DNA of 64,000 nucleotides from Cervus elaphus (lineage: Eukaryota > Chordata > Mammalia > Artiodactyla > Cervidae). A program made the translations under genes and the position numbers. The notes beneath the pieces were generated by a model, which saw nothing but the letters and a program-made list of their open reading frames with translations, was not told the origin of the DNA and ran no database searches. Positions 32,472 to 45,101 of the stretch are shown piece after piece (position 1 is the first letter of the stretch; each line of letters starts with the position of its first letter). The stretch is from positions 95,838,015 through 95,902,014 of the forward strand of contig NC_057823.1 of assembly GCF_910594005.1 (NCBI RefSeq), given 5' to 3'.

Positions 32472-35187
32472 GAGGAAGGAGCTAAGATGGAGGAGGAATA
32501 GGATGGGGAGACCACTTTCTCCCCTACAAATTCATTGAAAGAACATTTGAACGCTGAGCAAACTTCACAAAACAACTTCTGACCGCTAGCAGAAGACATC
32601 AGGTGCCAAGAAAAGCAGCCCATCATCTTTGAAAGGAGGTAGGACAAAATATAAAAGATATATATAAATACATATAAAATATAAAAGATAATACAAAATA
32701 TAAAAGATAAAAGAAAAAAAAAATAAGAGAGACAAAAGAGCTGGGGATGGAGACCCATCCTGGGAAGGGAGTCTTAATAAAGGAAGTTTCCAAACACCAG
32801 GAAACCCTCACACTGGTGGGTCTGGGGGAAGTTTTTGAATCTCGGAGGGCAACCTAACTGGGAGGAAAAAGAAACAAAACCCACAGATTACGTGCCTAAA
32901 AGCAACTCCCAGCAGAAAAGTACCCCAGACGCCCGCATCCGCCACCAGCAAGTGGGGGCGGAACGGAGAGGAGCGGGCAGCATTGCTTAGGGTAAGGACC
33001 GGGCCTGAATGCCCTGAGGGCAACTGGAGGGAGCTAACAGGAGATAGCAACTTAAACTGTGGGATAGCATGAGAGAGAGAGAAAATTAACCAGCTCGAAC
33101 ACACTGCCAGCCGTTCGCAGAATAAAGGGACTGAGCAATTCCAGAGAAGAGCTAGCCGGCGGCTGACCGGCCCATCCCCGCTGGAGGCAGGAGGCAGGGG
33201 GGAGGGGAAAGGGGCAAACGCGGCCCCAGAGATGGCACCCCCTACCGCACTGCAAAGAGGCCTCCAGTTTCTAACCAAAGACTTCCTGAGATTCTGGATG
33301 GTTGACATCCGCAGGGAGGGTTGCGGCTAGAGGCCAGCTCCCAAAAACACACACAAGGTGCACCACACTGGCGCGCGCAGAAACTGAGGCCGGGACCGCA
33401 GAGGGGAGAAGGCGCACCGCACCCGGGGAGAGTGCGCCCATCAAGCTCCTGGCTGCCTGAGCTGCTCGGGCGGGGAAGGCACAAAACATAGGCCCCAACG
33501 AGTCCGCGCTTTTGTGGAGTACCTGAAAACTGGAGTCGCATGCAACGCAGGGCCGGCTCCATACAGAGCAGCCTGGAGCCTGAGCAGTGTAGACGGGGAG
33601 AGCACACACCCGTGAGCAGGGGCAAACCCAGTGTAGCCAGAACACGGTAAGTGCTCCCCACACACAGCGGTATCTGTCTGCAGCGCCCCTCCCACCCCGC
33701 AGCGTGACTGAACTAGCGAACCTGAACAAGAGACCACCTCCGCCCGCCTGTGTCAGGGCGGAAATTAGGCACTGAAGAGCCCGGCAAACCGAAGCCAAAT
33801 AAACAAAGGGAACTGCTTCAGAAGGGACCGGTGCAACAGATTAAAATCCCTGTAGGTAACACCGACTACACCGGAAGGGGCCTATAGATATCGGAGAAGT
33901 GTAAGCTGGAACGAGGAGCTCTGAAACTGAACCAAACCCACACTGACCGCAACAGATCCAGAGATCACTAGATATATTTTTACTTTTTTAAAATTTTTTC
34001 TCTTTTGTTTCTTTTTAAAATTCCCTATTACTCCTCCATTACTCCTTAACTTTCATTTTCATTTTCATATATTTTTACTATTTTTTTAATTAGAAAAAAA
34101 ATTTTTTTTCTTTTTTAATTTTTTCTTATTTTCTTTTAAAGTCCTCTATTACTCCTTAATTTTCATTTTACTATAACCTTTAAAAAAAAAAAAGAAGGGG
34201 CCCTATTTTTAAACTGAACTTCATATATATTTCTAAAATTTTTTGTTTTTGTTTTTAATATTGTATTTTTAAGACTCTAACCTCTACTCTAGATTTTTAA
34301 TCTTTGTTTTTCAGTATTTGATATCAATATTGGACATTTTGGAATCCAATATTCAGTACCCATTTTTATTCAGGAGTGTGTTGATTATTCTCTCCCAATC
34401 TTGACTCTCCGTTTTCTCCCTCAGATCACTTCTATTTCCTCCCTCCCGCTTCTCTTCCCAATTCAATTCTGTGAATCTCTGTGGGTGTCTGGGCTACGGA
34501 GAACACTTGGGGAACAGAGAACTGCATAGATCTGTCTCTCTCCTCTTGAGTCCCCCCTTTTTCTCCTCCTGCTCATCTCTATCTCCCTCCTCCCTCTCCT
34601 CTTATTCATGTAACTCTGTGAACCTCTCCGGGTGTCCCTCACGGTGGAGAATCTTTTCACCATTAACCTAGAAGTTTTATTATCAGTGCTGTATAGTTGG
34701 AGAAGTCTTGAGACTACTGGAAGAATAAGACTGAAATCCAGAGGCAGGAGACTTAAGCCCAAAACCTGAGAACACCAGAAAACTCCTGACTACAGGGAAC
34801 ATTAAATAATAAGAGACCATCCCAAAGCCTCCATACCTACACTGAAATGAACAACCACCCAAGAGCCAATAAGTTCCAGAGCAAGACATACCACACAAAT
34901 TCTCCAGCAATGCAGGAACATAGCCCTGAGCATCAACATACAGGCTGCCCAAGGTCACACCTAACACATAGACCCATCTCAAAACTCGTTACTGGACACT
35001 CCATTGCACTCCAGAGAGAAGAAATCCAGTTCCATGCACCAGAACACCGACACAAGCTTTCCTAACCAGGAAACCTTGACAAGCCAATGGTCGAACCCCA
35101 CCCACTGGGTGAAACCTCCACAATAAAAAGGAACCACAGACCACCAGGATAAAGAAAACCCACTCCAGACACAGCAATCTATACAAG
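32472..35187 (+). promoter_or_regulatory. L1 copy 2 5'UTR / internal promoter region
   Basis: A 2.7-kb 5'UTR, CpG-rich at about 32900-33720 and AT-rich at 33960-34400. It aligns in order with the copy 1 5'UTR, with local indels. Antisense open frames 32808-33308 and 33271-33798 correspond to those in copy 1. Promoter function is inferred from the family. Confidence 0.75.
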
Positions 35188-36105
35188 ATGAAAAGGCAGA
35201 GAAATACCCAACAGGTAAAGAAACATGAAAAATGCCCACCAAGTCAAACAAAAGAGGAGGAGATAGGGAATCTACCTGAAAAAGAATTTAGAATAATGAT
35301 AATAAAAATGATCCAAAATCTTGAAAACAAAATGGAGTTACAGATAAATAGCCTGGAGACAAAGATTGAGAAGATGCAAGAAATGTTTAATAAGGACCTA
35401 GAAGAAATAAAAAAGAGTCAATTAAAAATGAATAATGCAATAAATGAGATCAAAAACACTCTGGAGGGAACCAACAGTAGAATAACAGAGACAGAAGATA
35501 GGATAAGTGAGGTAGAAGATAAAATGGTGGAAATAAATGAAGCAGAGAGGAAAAAAGAAAAAAGAATCAAAAGAAATGAGGACAACTTCTGGGACAATGT
35601 GAAACACCCCAACATTTGAATCACAGGAGTCCCAGAAGAAGAAGACAAAAAGAAAGGCCATGAGAAAATACTCAAGGAGATAATAGCTGAAAACTTCCCT
35701 AAAATGGGGAAGGAAATAGCCACCCAAGTCCAAGAAACCCAGAGAGTCCCAAACAGGATAAACCCAAGGCAAAACACCCCAAGACACATACTAATCAAAT
35801 TAACAAAGATCAAACACAAAGAACAAATATTAAAAGCAGCAAGGGAGAAACAACAAATAACACACAAAGGGATTCCCATAAGGATAACAGCTGATCTATC
35901 AATAGAAACCCTTCAGGCCAGAAGGGAATGGCAGGACATACTGAAAGTAATGAAAGAGAATAACCTACAACCTAGATTACTGTACCCAGCAAGGATCTCA
36001 TTCAGATATGAAGGAGAATTCAAAAGCTTTACAGACAAGCAAAAGTTGAGAGAATTCAGCACCACCAAACCAGTTCTTCAACAAATGCTAAAGGATCTTC
36101 TCTAG
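35188..36105 (+). pseudogene. L1 ORF1 (RNA-binding protein), one in-frame stop
   Basis: The L1 RNA-binding protein frame runs 918 bp without a frameshift. The N-terminal 143 codons (to 35619) contain the coiled coil; after a single TGA at 35617-35619 the same frame stays open to the normal end at 36105 and includes the RNA-binding and C-terminal regions (ILIKLTKIKHKEQILKAARE...). The last 133 residues are identical to copy 1. A 9-bp in-frame deletion relative to copy 1 lies just before the stop (near 35586). The start codon is the first Met, in the same context as in copy 1. Confidence 0.95.
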
Positions 36106-36156
36106 ACAGGAAACACAGAAAGGTTGTATAAACCTGAACCCAAAACAACAAAGTAA

Positions 36157-39100
36157 ATGGCAACGGGACCATACCTATCAATAAATGCCTTAAATGTAAA
36201 TGGGTTGAATGCCCCAACCAAAAGACAAAGACTGGCTGAATGGATACAAAAACAAGACCCCTATATATGCTGTCTACAAGAGACCCACCTCAAAACAACA
36301 GACACATACAGACTAAAAGTGAAGGATTGGAAAAAAATATTTCACGCAAACAGAGACCAAAAGAAAGCAGGAGTCGCAATACTCATATCAGATAAAATAG
36401 ACTTTCAAATAAAGGCTGTGAAAAGAGACAAAAAAGGACACTACATAATGATCAAAGGATCAATCCAAGAAGAAGATATAACAATTATAAATATATATGC
36501 ACCCAACATAGGAACACTGCAATATGTACGGCAAACGCTAACGAGTATGAAAGAGGAAATTAATAGTAACACAATAATAGTGGGAGACTTTAATACCCCA
36601 CTCACAACTATGGATAGATCAACTAAACAGAAAATTAACAAGGAAACACAAACTTTAAATGACACAATGGACCAGCTAGACCTAATTGATATCTATAGGA
36701 CATTTCACCCCAAAACAATCAACTTCACCTTTTTATCAAGCGCACACAGAACCTTCTCCAGAATAGATCACATCCTGGGCCATAAATCTAGCCTTGGGAA
36801 ATTCAAAAAAATTGAAATCATTCCAGTCATCCTTTCTGACCACAGTGCAGTAAGATTAGATCTCAATTACAGGAAAAAAAATGTTAAAAATTCAAACATA
36901 TGGAGGCTAAATAATACACTTCTGAATAACCAACAAATCATAGAAGAAATCAAAAAAGAAATCAAAATATGCATAGAAATGAATGAAAATGAAAACACAA
37001 CAACCCAAAACCTAAGGGAAACTGTAAAAGCAGTGCTAAGGGGAAGGTTCATAGCATTACAGGCTTACATCAAGAAACAAGAAAAAAGTCAAATAAATAA
37101 CCTAACTCTACACCTGAAGCAACTATAAAAGGAAGAAATGAAGAACCCCAGGGTTAGTAGAAGGAAAGAAATCTTAAAAATTAGGGTAGAAATAAATGCA
37201 AAAGAAACTAAAGAGACCATAGCAAAAATCAACAAAGCTAAAAGCTGGTTTTTAAAAAAAAAATAAATAAACAAAATTGACAAACCATTAGCAAGACTCA
37301 TTAAGAAACAAAGGGAGAAGAACCAAATTAACAAAATTAGAAAGGAAAATGAAGAGATCACAACAGACAACACTGAAATAGAAAGGATCATAAGAGACTA
37401 CTACCAGCAGCTCTATGCCAATAAAATGGACACCTTGGAAGAAATGGACAAATTCTTAGAAAAGTATAACTCTCCAAAACTGAACCAGAAAGAAATAGAA
37501 GACCTTAACAGACCCATCACAGAAATCGAAACTGTAATCAGAAATCTTCCAGCAAACAAAAGCCCAGGACCAGATGGCTTCACAGCTGAATTCTACCAAA
37601 AATTCAGAGAAGAGCTAACACCTATCTTACTCAGACTCTTCCAGAAAACTGCAGAAGAAGGTAAACTTCCAAAGTCATCCTATGAGGCCACCATCACCCT
37701 AATTCCAAAACCAGACAAAGATGCCACAAAAAAAGAAAACTACAGGCCAATATCACTGATGAACATAGATGCATAAATCCTTAACAAAATTCTAGCAAAC
37801 AGAATCCAAAAACATATTAAAAAAATCATACACCATGACCAAGTGGGCTTTATCCCAGGAATGCAAGGATTCTTTAATATCTGCAAATCAATTATTGTAA
37901 TACACCACATTAACAAATTGAAAAATAAAAACCATATGATTATCTCAACAGATGCAGAAAAAGCCTTTGACAAAATTCAACATTCATTTATGATTAAAAC
38001 TCTCCAAAAAGCAGGAATAGAAGGAACATACCTCAACATAATAAAAGCTATATATGACAAGCCCACAGCAAGCATTACCCTCAATGGTGAAAAATTGAAA
38101 GCATTTCCCCTAAAATCAGGAACAAGAAAAGGGTACCCACTCTCACCACTACTATTCAACATAGTGTTGGAAGTTTTGGCCACAGCAATCAGAGCAGAAA
38201 AAGAAGTAAAAGGAATCCAGATAGGAAAAGAAGAAGTGAAACTCTCTCTGTTTGCAGATGACATGATCCTCTACATAGAAAACCCTAAAGACTCTACCAG
38301 AAAATTACTAGAGCTAATCAACGAATATAGTAAAGTTGCAGGATATAAAATTAACACACAGAAATCCCTTGCATTCCTATACAATAACAATGAGAAAACA
38401 GAAAGAGAAATTAAGGAAACAATACCATTCACCATTGCAATAAAAAGAATAAGATACTTAGGCATATATCTACCTAATGAAACAAAAGACCTATACATAG
38501 AAAACTATAAAACACTGATGAAAGAAATCAAAGAGGACACAAACAGATGGACAAACATACCGTGTTCATGGATTGGAAGAATCAACACTGTCAAAATGGC
38601 TATTCTACCCAAAGCAATCTATAGATTCAATGCAATCCCTATCAAGCTACCAATGGTATTTTTCACAGAACTAGAACAAATAATTTCACAATTTGTATGG
38701 AAATACAAAAAAAACCTCGAATAGCCAAAGTAATCTTGAGAAAGAAGAATGGAACTGGAGGAATCAACCTGCCTGACTTCAGACTCTACTACAAAGCCAC
38801 AGTCATCAAGACAGTTTGGTACTGGCACAAAGACAGAAATATAGATCAATGGAACAGAATAGAAAGCCCAGAGATAAATCCACGAACCTATGGACACCTT
38901 ATCTTCGACAAAGGAGGCAAGGATATACAATGGAAAAAAGACAACCTCTTTAACAAGTGGTGCTGGGAAAACTAGTCAACCACTTGTAAAAGAATGAAAC
39001 TAGAACACTTTCTAACACCATACACAAAAATAACTCAAAATGGATTAAAGATATAAATGTAAGACCAGACACTATAAAACTCCTAGAGGAGAACATAGGC

Positions 39101-39975
39101 AAAACACTCTCTGACATAAATCACAGCAGGATCCTCTATGACCCACCTCCCAGAATATTGGAAATAAAAGCAAAAATAAACAAATGGGACCTAATGAAAC
39201 TTAAAAGCTTTTGCACAACAAAGGAAACTATAAGCAAGGTGAAAAGACAGCCCTCAGATTGGGAGAAAATAATAGCAAAAGAAGAAACAGACAAAGGATT
39301 AATCTCAAAAATATACAAGCAACTCCTGAAGCTCAATTCCAGAAAAATAAATGACCCAATCAAAAAATGGGCCAAAAAACCAAACAGACATTTATCCAAA
39401 GAAGACATACAGATGCCTAACAAACACATGAAAAGATGCTCAACATCACTCATTATTAGAGAAATGCAAACCAAAACCACAATGAGGTACCATTACATGC
39501 CAGTCAGGATGGCTGCTATATAAAAGTCTACAAGCAATAAATGCTGGAGAGGGTGTGGAGAAAAGGGAACCCTCTTACACTGTTGGTGGGAATGCAAACT
39601 AGTACAGCCGCTATGGAGAACAGTGTGGAGATTCCTTAAAAAACAGGAAATAGAACTGCCATATGACCCAGCAATCCCACTTCTGGGCATACACACCGAG
39701 GAAACCAGATCTGAGAGACACGTGCACCCCAATGTTCATCGCAGCTCTGTTTATAATAGCCAGGACATGGAAGCACCCTAGATGCCCATCAGCAGATGAA
39801 TGGGTAAGGAAGCTGTGGTACATATACACCATGTAATATTACTCAGCCATTAAAAAGAATTCATTTGAATCAGTTCTCATGAGATGGATGAAACTGGAGC
39901 CCATTATACAGAGTGAAGTAAGCCAGAAAGATAAAGACCAATACAGTATACTAATGCATATATATGGAATTTAGA
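36157..39975 (+). pseudogene. L1 ORF2 (endonuclease-reverse transcriptase), broken
   Basis: Opens with 323 uninterrupted codons (36157-37128) holding the whole endonuclease. The expected catalytic positions are visible: Asn near residue 13 (LNVNGL), Glu near 42 (QETHL), the GDFN box, and SDHSAVRL. The frame then hits TAA at 37126-37128, an A-run shift near 37250, TAA at 37774-37776 (shared with copy 1), an open RT core 37843-38724 with the FADD box at 38251-38262, an A-run shift near 38707, a TAG at 38973-38975, and a broken C-terminal third including the Cys-rich block. An endonuclease-only product is conceivable but not shown. Confidence 0.95.
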
Positions 39976-40330
39976 AAGATGGTAACAATAACCCTATATG
40001 CAAAACAGAAAAAGAGACACAGATGTACAGAACAGACTTTTGGACTCTGTGGGAGAAGGCGAGGGTAGGATGTTCTGAGAGAATAGCATTGAAACAAGTA
40101 TACTATTAAGGGTGAAACAGATCACCAGCCCAGGTTGGATGCAAGAGACAAGTGCTCGGGCCTGGTGCACTGGGAAGACCCAGAGGGATCAGGTGGAGAG
40201 GGAGGTGGGAGGCGGGATGGGGATGGGGAATACATGTAAATCCATGGCTGATTCATGTCAAGGTATGGCAAAAGCCACTACAATATTGTAAAATAATTAG
40301 TCTCCAACTAATAAAAATAAATGGGAAAAA
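39976..40330 (+). other. L1 copy 2 3'UTR and A-tail
   Basis: 3'UTR with the G-rich tract at 40195-40225, the terminal 'ctaataaaaataaatggg' block and an A-tail that merges with the right target-site duplication. Confidence 0.9.
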
Positions 40331-42468
40331 AAAAGTCAGCATGTGTTTACAGTACCAACTCTCCACAAAGTGGGTATAAAGGGAATGTGCCTCAGCCTAG
40401 TAAAGGCTAGATACAGGAAGCCCACAGCTAACATCACACTTAATGGTGAAAAGGTGAAAGCACTCTTTCTGAGATCAGAAACAAGACAAAGATGCCCACT
40501 CCTGCCACTTTTATTCCCCATTGTGTATTCTTATGTTCTTTGTTGGAGATTAATTGAATGTAAGTGCATTGGTTTATTTCTGGGCTCTCTCTTCTGTTCC
40601 ACAGATCTATGTGTCTGATGTGGTTTAGAGATGACACAATACTGTACATAGAAAATCTTAAAGATACCAACAGAAAACTACTAGACCTTGTCAATGAATT
40701 TGGTAAAGTTGCAGGATACAAAATTAATATAAAGAAATTTATTGCATTTCTATAGACTAACAATAAACTATCAGAAAAAGAAATTAAGAAAATAATCCCA
40801 TTTACCATCACATCAAAGAGAATAAAGTATCTAGGAATAAACCAGCCTAAGGTGGAAAAGGACCTGTTCTTAGAAAAATTTAAGACAGTGATGAAAGAAA
40901 TTGAAGATAACACAACAGATAGAAAGCTATATTGTGTGCATTGATTGGAAGAATTCATGTTAAAATGACCATGCTACTCAAGGCAATCAAAGATTCAATG
41001 CAATCTTTATCAAAATACTAATGGCATTTTTCACAGAAATATAATAAATAATTCTAAAATTTGTATGGAAACACGAAAGATCCCAAATAGCCAAATTAAT
41101 CTTGAGAAGAACAGAGCTGAAGGTATCATGTTCCCTGACTTTATACTATACTATAAATTCACAGTAATCAAAACAGTATGGTGCTGACACAAAAACAGAG
41201 CCATAGATCAGTGGAACAGAAGAGAGAGCCCAGAGAGAAACGTATGCACTTATGGTCAATTAACCTACAACAAAGGGCGTAAGAATACATAACGGGAAAA
41301 GACCGTCTCTTCACTACATGGAACCAGGACAACCTGACAACTACGTGTAAGAGAATGAAATTAGAACATTTTCTCATAGCATTTACAAATATTGGATTAA
41401 AGACCTAAATACTAATACTGTAAGCCATAAAACCCCTTGAAGAAAATATAGGCAGAATACACTTTGACATAAATCATAGCAATATTTTTTTGAATCTGTC
41501 TCCCAAAGCAAAGGAAACAAAAGCAAAAATAAATAAATGGGACTGAATTGAACTTAAAAGCTTTTGAACAGCAAAAGAAACCATTTAGACAAAATGAAAA
41601 GACAGCTTACAGAATGGGAGGAAGTATTTGTAAATAATGTGACCGATAAAGGGATAAAATCCAAAATGTATAAACAGCCCATACAATTCAAGATAAAAAA
41701 GCAAAACACCCAACTGAAAAATTGAAGACCTAAAAAGACATTTTTCCTAAAAAGACAGATAGCTAACAGGCGAAGGAAAAGATGCTCAATATCACTCGCT
41801 ACTGGAGAAATGCAGATCAAAACCACCATAAAGATATCTCCTCACACCTATCAGAATGGCTAGCATCAAAAAAGACCACAAATAACAGATATTTAGTACA
41901 GATGTAGATAAAAGGGAACCCTTATAAATTGCTGGTGGAAATGTAAATTTGAAAATCCACTATGGAAAACAGTGTGGATGTTCATCAAAAGACTAAAAAT
42001 AGAACTATCATATAAGGCAGCAATTTCATCCCTAGAGATGTATCTGAAGAAAAAGAAAATACTAATTGGAGTAGATAAATGCAGTTCAATGTTCACAGTA
42101 GCATTATTTATAATAATCAAGATATGGAAGCAATCTAGTGTTCATCGACGAATAGATAAAGATGTGGTGTGTATATAAAATGGAATATTACTCAGTCATA
42201 AAAAAGTATGAAAATTTTGCCTTTTGCAACAATATGGATGGACCTGGAGGGTATTATGCTTAATGAAATAGACAGAAAAAAGACAAATACTCTAATGTTA
42301 TCACTTATATGTGACATCTACAAAATAAAATGAATTAATACAGCAAAACAGAAACAAGCTCACAGATGTAGAAGAGAAGCTAGTGGTTACTGCTGGGGAG
42401 AAGAGCGAGGGGAAGGGCTTGATAGAGGTAGGGTATTAATTGGCACAAACTATTATGTATACATATAT

Positions 42469-42695
42469 AGGCTTCCCTGGTGGCTCAGACGGTAAAGAAT
42501 CCACCTGCAATGTGGGAGACCTGAGTTCAATATCTGGGTTGGGAAGATCCCCTGGAGGAGAGCATGGCAACCCACTCCAGTATTCTTGCCTGGAGAATCC
42601 CATGGACAGAGGAGCCTAGCGGGCTATGGTCCATGCCAGTCTGCACATGTACAGTCCACATAGACAAAGAGTCGGACATGACTGAGTGACTAAGC
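42469..42695 (+). mobile_element. Bov-tA SINE
   Basis: Full Bov-tA in sense orientation with its tRNA-derived head at 42470 and BovB-like 3' end at about 42695. It is flanked by acatatat at 42461-42468 and 42696-42703, a probable target-site duplication in the old L1 3'UTR. Confidence 0.95.
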
Positions 42696-42859
42696 ACATA
42701 TATTATATATAAAATAAATAAGCTACAAGGATACACTGTACAGTGCAAGGAACGTGACCAATATTTTATAATAATTTTATATGGAGTTTAATCTATCAAA
42801 ATTTTGAATCACTATGTTGTATATCTGAAACTAATATAATCAACTATACATTGATAAAA

Positions 42860-43425
42860 AATGCAATTTTGAAATCAGTACCCTAACAAAACCAATTAGA
42901 ATTCTAATAAAATTATGCTAGCATGGTTAAATTTCCATGGGCATTTGCCTTAGAATCTCAGTCACTGAAATTTTATGGCCTTTTGAACTAGAATCATGCT
43001 TCCTTCTTTTGAAATGAATGTCCTTGAAGACAAACAGTTCCACAGAAATCAGTTTAACCAAAATTTAAAATACAATCCAAGAATGGCCTAATTTATCATT
43101 AATTTCTCTTTTAACATAGAGTAAACATCTTTCCACTTCTCCTCTCTACCTGAAACTCCCCAGAGAGCTTAACAAGAAAATGCAGCAATTCTCGAAGCCT
43201 CTAACAAGCCACATTTCATACAAAGAAAAGGTATTTCTGCAGAATTTTTATCTTTTATCTTAAGTTTTAATACTCTCAGAAGCTTCCTCACTAATTGTGA
43301 GAAAGCTTGGCTTTGAAACATTAACATGCTGAGGAAAACTATGTATGAACCCACCCAGCTTCCACAATAATCTGCCCTTATTCTCCAATTTACAAATACA
43401 TATGCTAAGTCAATCAAACAAGAAA
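42860..43425. other. Unassigned
   Basis: About 570 bp with no recognised element. A minus-strand frame of 86 codons at 43169-43429 has no similarity I know. Confidence 0.4.
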
Positions 43426-43429
43426 TCAA

Positions 43430-43752
43430 CAGAGTGAGATGGTTCTAACATGTTAGCAGTCTACTAAGCAAACCAAAACCCAAACCTGTAAATGTCTCAA
43501 GGTTGAGAAATGGAAACCTAAGGACAACCAATCACAAATACCACATCAGGCTTATTCAAAGAAAGCAACTGCTTAAACTACAGCCAATCAATTTCCTTGC
43601 TTTGCCTCTATCTCTTCTCTGTTAAAGTCTAGCTTTCCCCTAGCTCCTATTGGTACAGCATGCATGACACTTCTGGTTTGATACTACCTAATTCAAATTT
43701 TTGCTCAAACTCTGAACATTTTTAACACGCTTCAGTTTATTTTCTAACACAT
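43430..43752 (+). mobile_element. Class I-type solo LTR, copy A
   Basis: Shares a run of blocks in the same order with 51392-51886: 'aaggttgagaaatgg', 'cctaaggacaa', 'agccaatca', 'atttccttgctttgcctct', and a 3' 'cttcagtttattttctaaca' segment. The common order and length suggest two copies of one LTR family. No viral coding sequence adjoins it. The family name is unknown to me. Confidence 0.55.
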
Positions 43753-44870
43753 TTGAGTGAATTGGCATTAAAGAAACACATAGGAGAACAGACTACATGT
43801 TCGCATCATCATTATGATGATAACAACGTCATGAAGGTACTCACCACTAGGACTTCTTACCTGTGAGGAGGAAAGTTGAAGAACTAGCCCATGAACTTGA
43901 GCTGCAAGGATGTAAACAGTAATTGTCAAATTACTCTTTTCACAAGATACATTGACTCTCTCACTCTTGAAACAACTGTGTATCAGGAAGGCTTTGGAGG
44001 GAAAATCAACCCAAGCAGGTGGGCAGAGCTGTGATCTGACAAAGGTGACTGTGAGTCTTCCCGAGTGAATTGCACGGCAACCTCTGATTTTAGGGTAAAG
44101 ACTAGGCTTCCTCTCCATGACTCCCAGCAACCAGCCATTTTTCTCCAAAAAGAAAAGTGGTGATGCAGTTTTTAAGCTTTAGCTTACCACCAGAGGAGAC
44201 TGCAGCAGAATTTCGGTCACCTTTGGGTTATTTCCGCCTTTCTCCCATTTCAGAGCTACACTTAGCTCTGCGTTCACAGTCAAGTGAATTTGAGCTCTAA
44301 GACATCTCCTTCTTGGTCTTGTAGAAAAGGAATAGAAAGATAAAGAGGAAGGGAATTTTCAGTTCTCTGGTAATCAGTGCAAATTCACACACACACGCAC
44401 ACACATATGCACATATGTGTTTTCAGGTTGTGTTTTTTCTCCTCCAGTAAACACCCAGCATGTCTCGTGTAGATTATCTGCCTTTCTGCCCCAGGGCATC
44501 TCCTCTCAGCATCACAGATGCCCACAGTTGGACTCAGAAAACAGTGGAGTGAAGTACTTTACCACAGCACCAACCTCTGACGGGTGTCAAAACCAGAGCT
44601 GATGATTAACAGATATGCACAGCATAATTGCTCTAGTAGTTCAAATGCTGAAATACTTCCATATGGTTTTTCTGAGCCTGAAGGTTTCTAGACCACTGTT
44701 CTGGTCTCCCTAGTTCCTACCCTGGGACTTCCAGAGGTTCCCCACCACCCCAGCTCACCCTACTCTGGACTTCTTCACCAATCAGACACAGAAGGCTTAA
44801 GGTCTGGCCCAGCAGGCATCCAGGCTTTGCTCTGCACTAAGGCAGCGGCCACTCTGATTGGTCTGTGGTC
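43753..44870. other. Unassigned interval with a small microsatellite
   Basis: About 1.1 kb without a recognised repeat. A minus-strand frame of 126 codons (43768-44148) is noted in findings. A short CA tract lies at 44385-44420. Confidence 0.35.
44385..44420 (+). repeat. (CA)n microsatellite
   Basis: Interrupted CA tract with CG and TATG interruptions. Confidence 0.88.
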
Positions 44871-44880
44871 TGTGTATAGT

Positions 44881-45091
44881 TGCTGTTTAGTTGATAAGTC
44901 GTGCCTGACTCTTTTGTGACCCCATGGACTGTAGCCCGCCAGGCTTTTCTGTCCATGGGATTTTCCACACAAGAATACTGGAGTGGGTTGCCATTTCCTT
45001 CCCCAGGGGATCGTCCCAACCCAGGAACTAAACCCACATCTCCTGCATTGGCAGGCAGATTCTTTACTACTGAGCCACCAGGGAAGCCCAT
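44881..45091 (-). mobile_element. Bov-tA SINE, antisense
   Basis: Complete antisense Bov-tA with an exact 10-bp target-site duplication, tgtgtatagt, at 44871-44880 and 45092-45101. Its sequence is only mildly diverged, so it is a fairly recent insertion. Confidence 0.97.
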
Positions 45092-45101
45092 TGTGTATAG
45101 T

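Larger units (their letters stand above)
32472..40330 (+). mobile_element. Young near full-length ruminant L1 (copy 2)
   Basis: Same plan as copy 1: 5'UTR to 35187, ORF1 35188-36105, ORF2 36157 to about 39975, 3'UTR and A-tail to about 40330. It lies in an old L1 and is flanked by a perfect 15-bp target-site duplication, aaaagtcagcatgtg, at 32457-32471 and 40331-40345, preceded by a clean A-tail. ORF1 is intact apart from one TGA. ORF2 has a long intact endonuclease but later stops and frameshifts. It is close to copy 1, but without the 19-bp array and the long TA tract. Confidence 0.97.
31700..42855 (+). mobile_element. Old L1 hosting L1 copy 2
   Basis: An older L1 in sense orientation in two parts: 31700-32456 (endonuclease, then a gap filled by a TA/CA microsatellite, then the start of RT) and 40346-42855 (rest of RT, C-terminal region, 3'UTR). 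The parts are separated by L1 copy 2 and join in the RT region when it is removed. Remnants include 40564-40755 (post-RT) and 41972-42178 (C-terminus). A Bov-tA SINE sits in the 3'UTR. All frames are heavily broken. Confidence 0.88.

Noticed and set aside
35617..35619. Programmed readthrough of the ORF1 TGA
   Set aside because: The following bases (atcaca) do not match known readthrough contexts such as CTA; a nonsense mutation is the simpler explanation.
7924..40330. Segmental duplication explaining the two similar 8-kb L1 blocks
   Set aside because: Similarity stops at the L1 ends; flanks are unrelated, and copy 2 has its own target-site duplication and A-tail.
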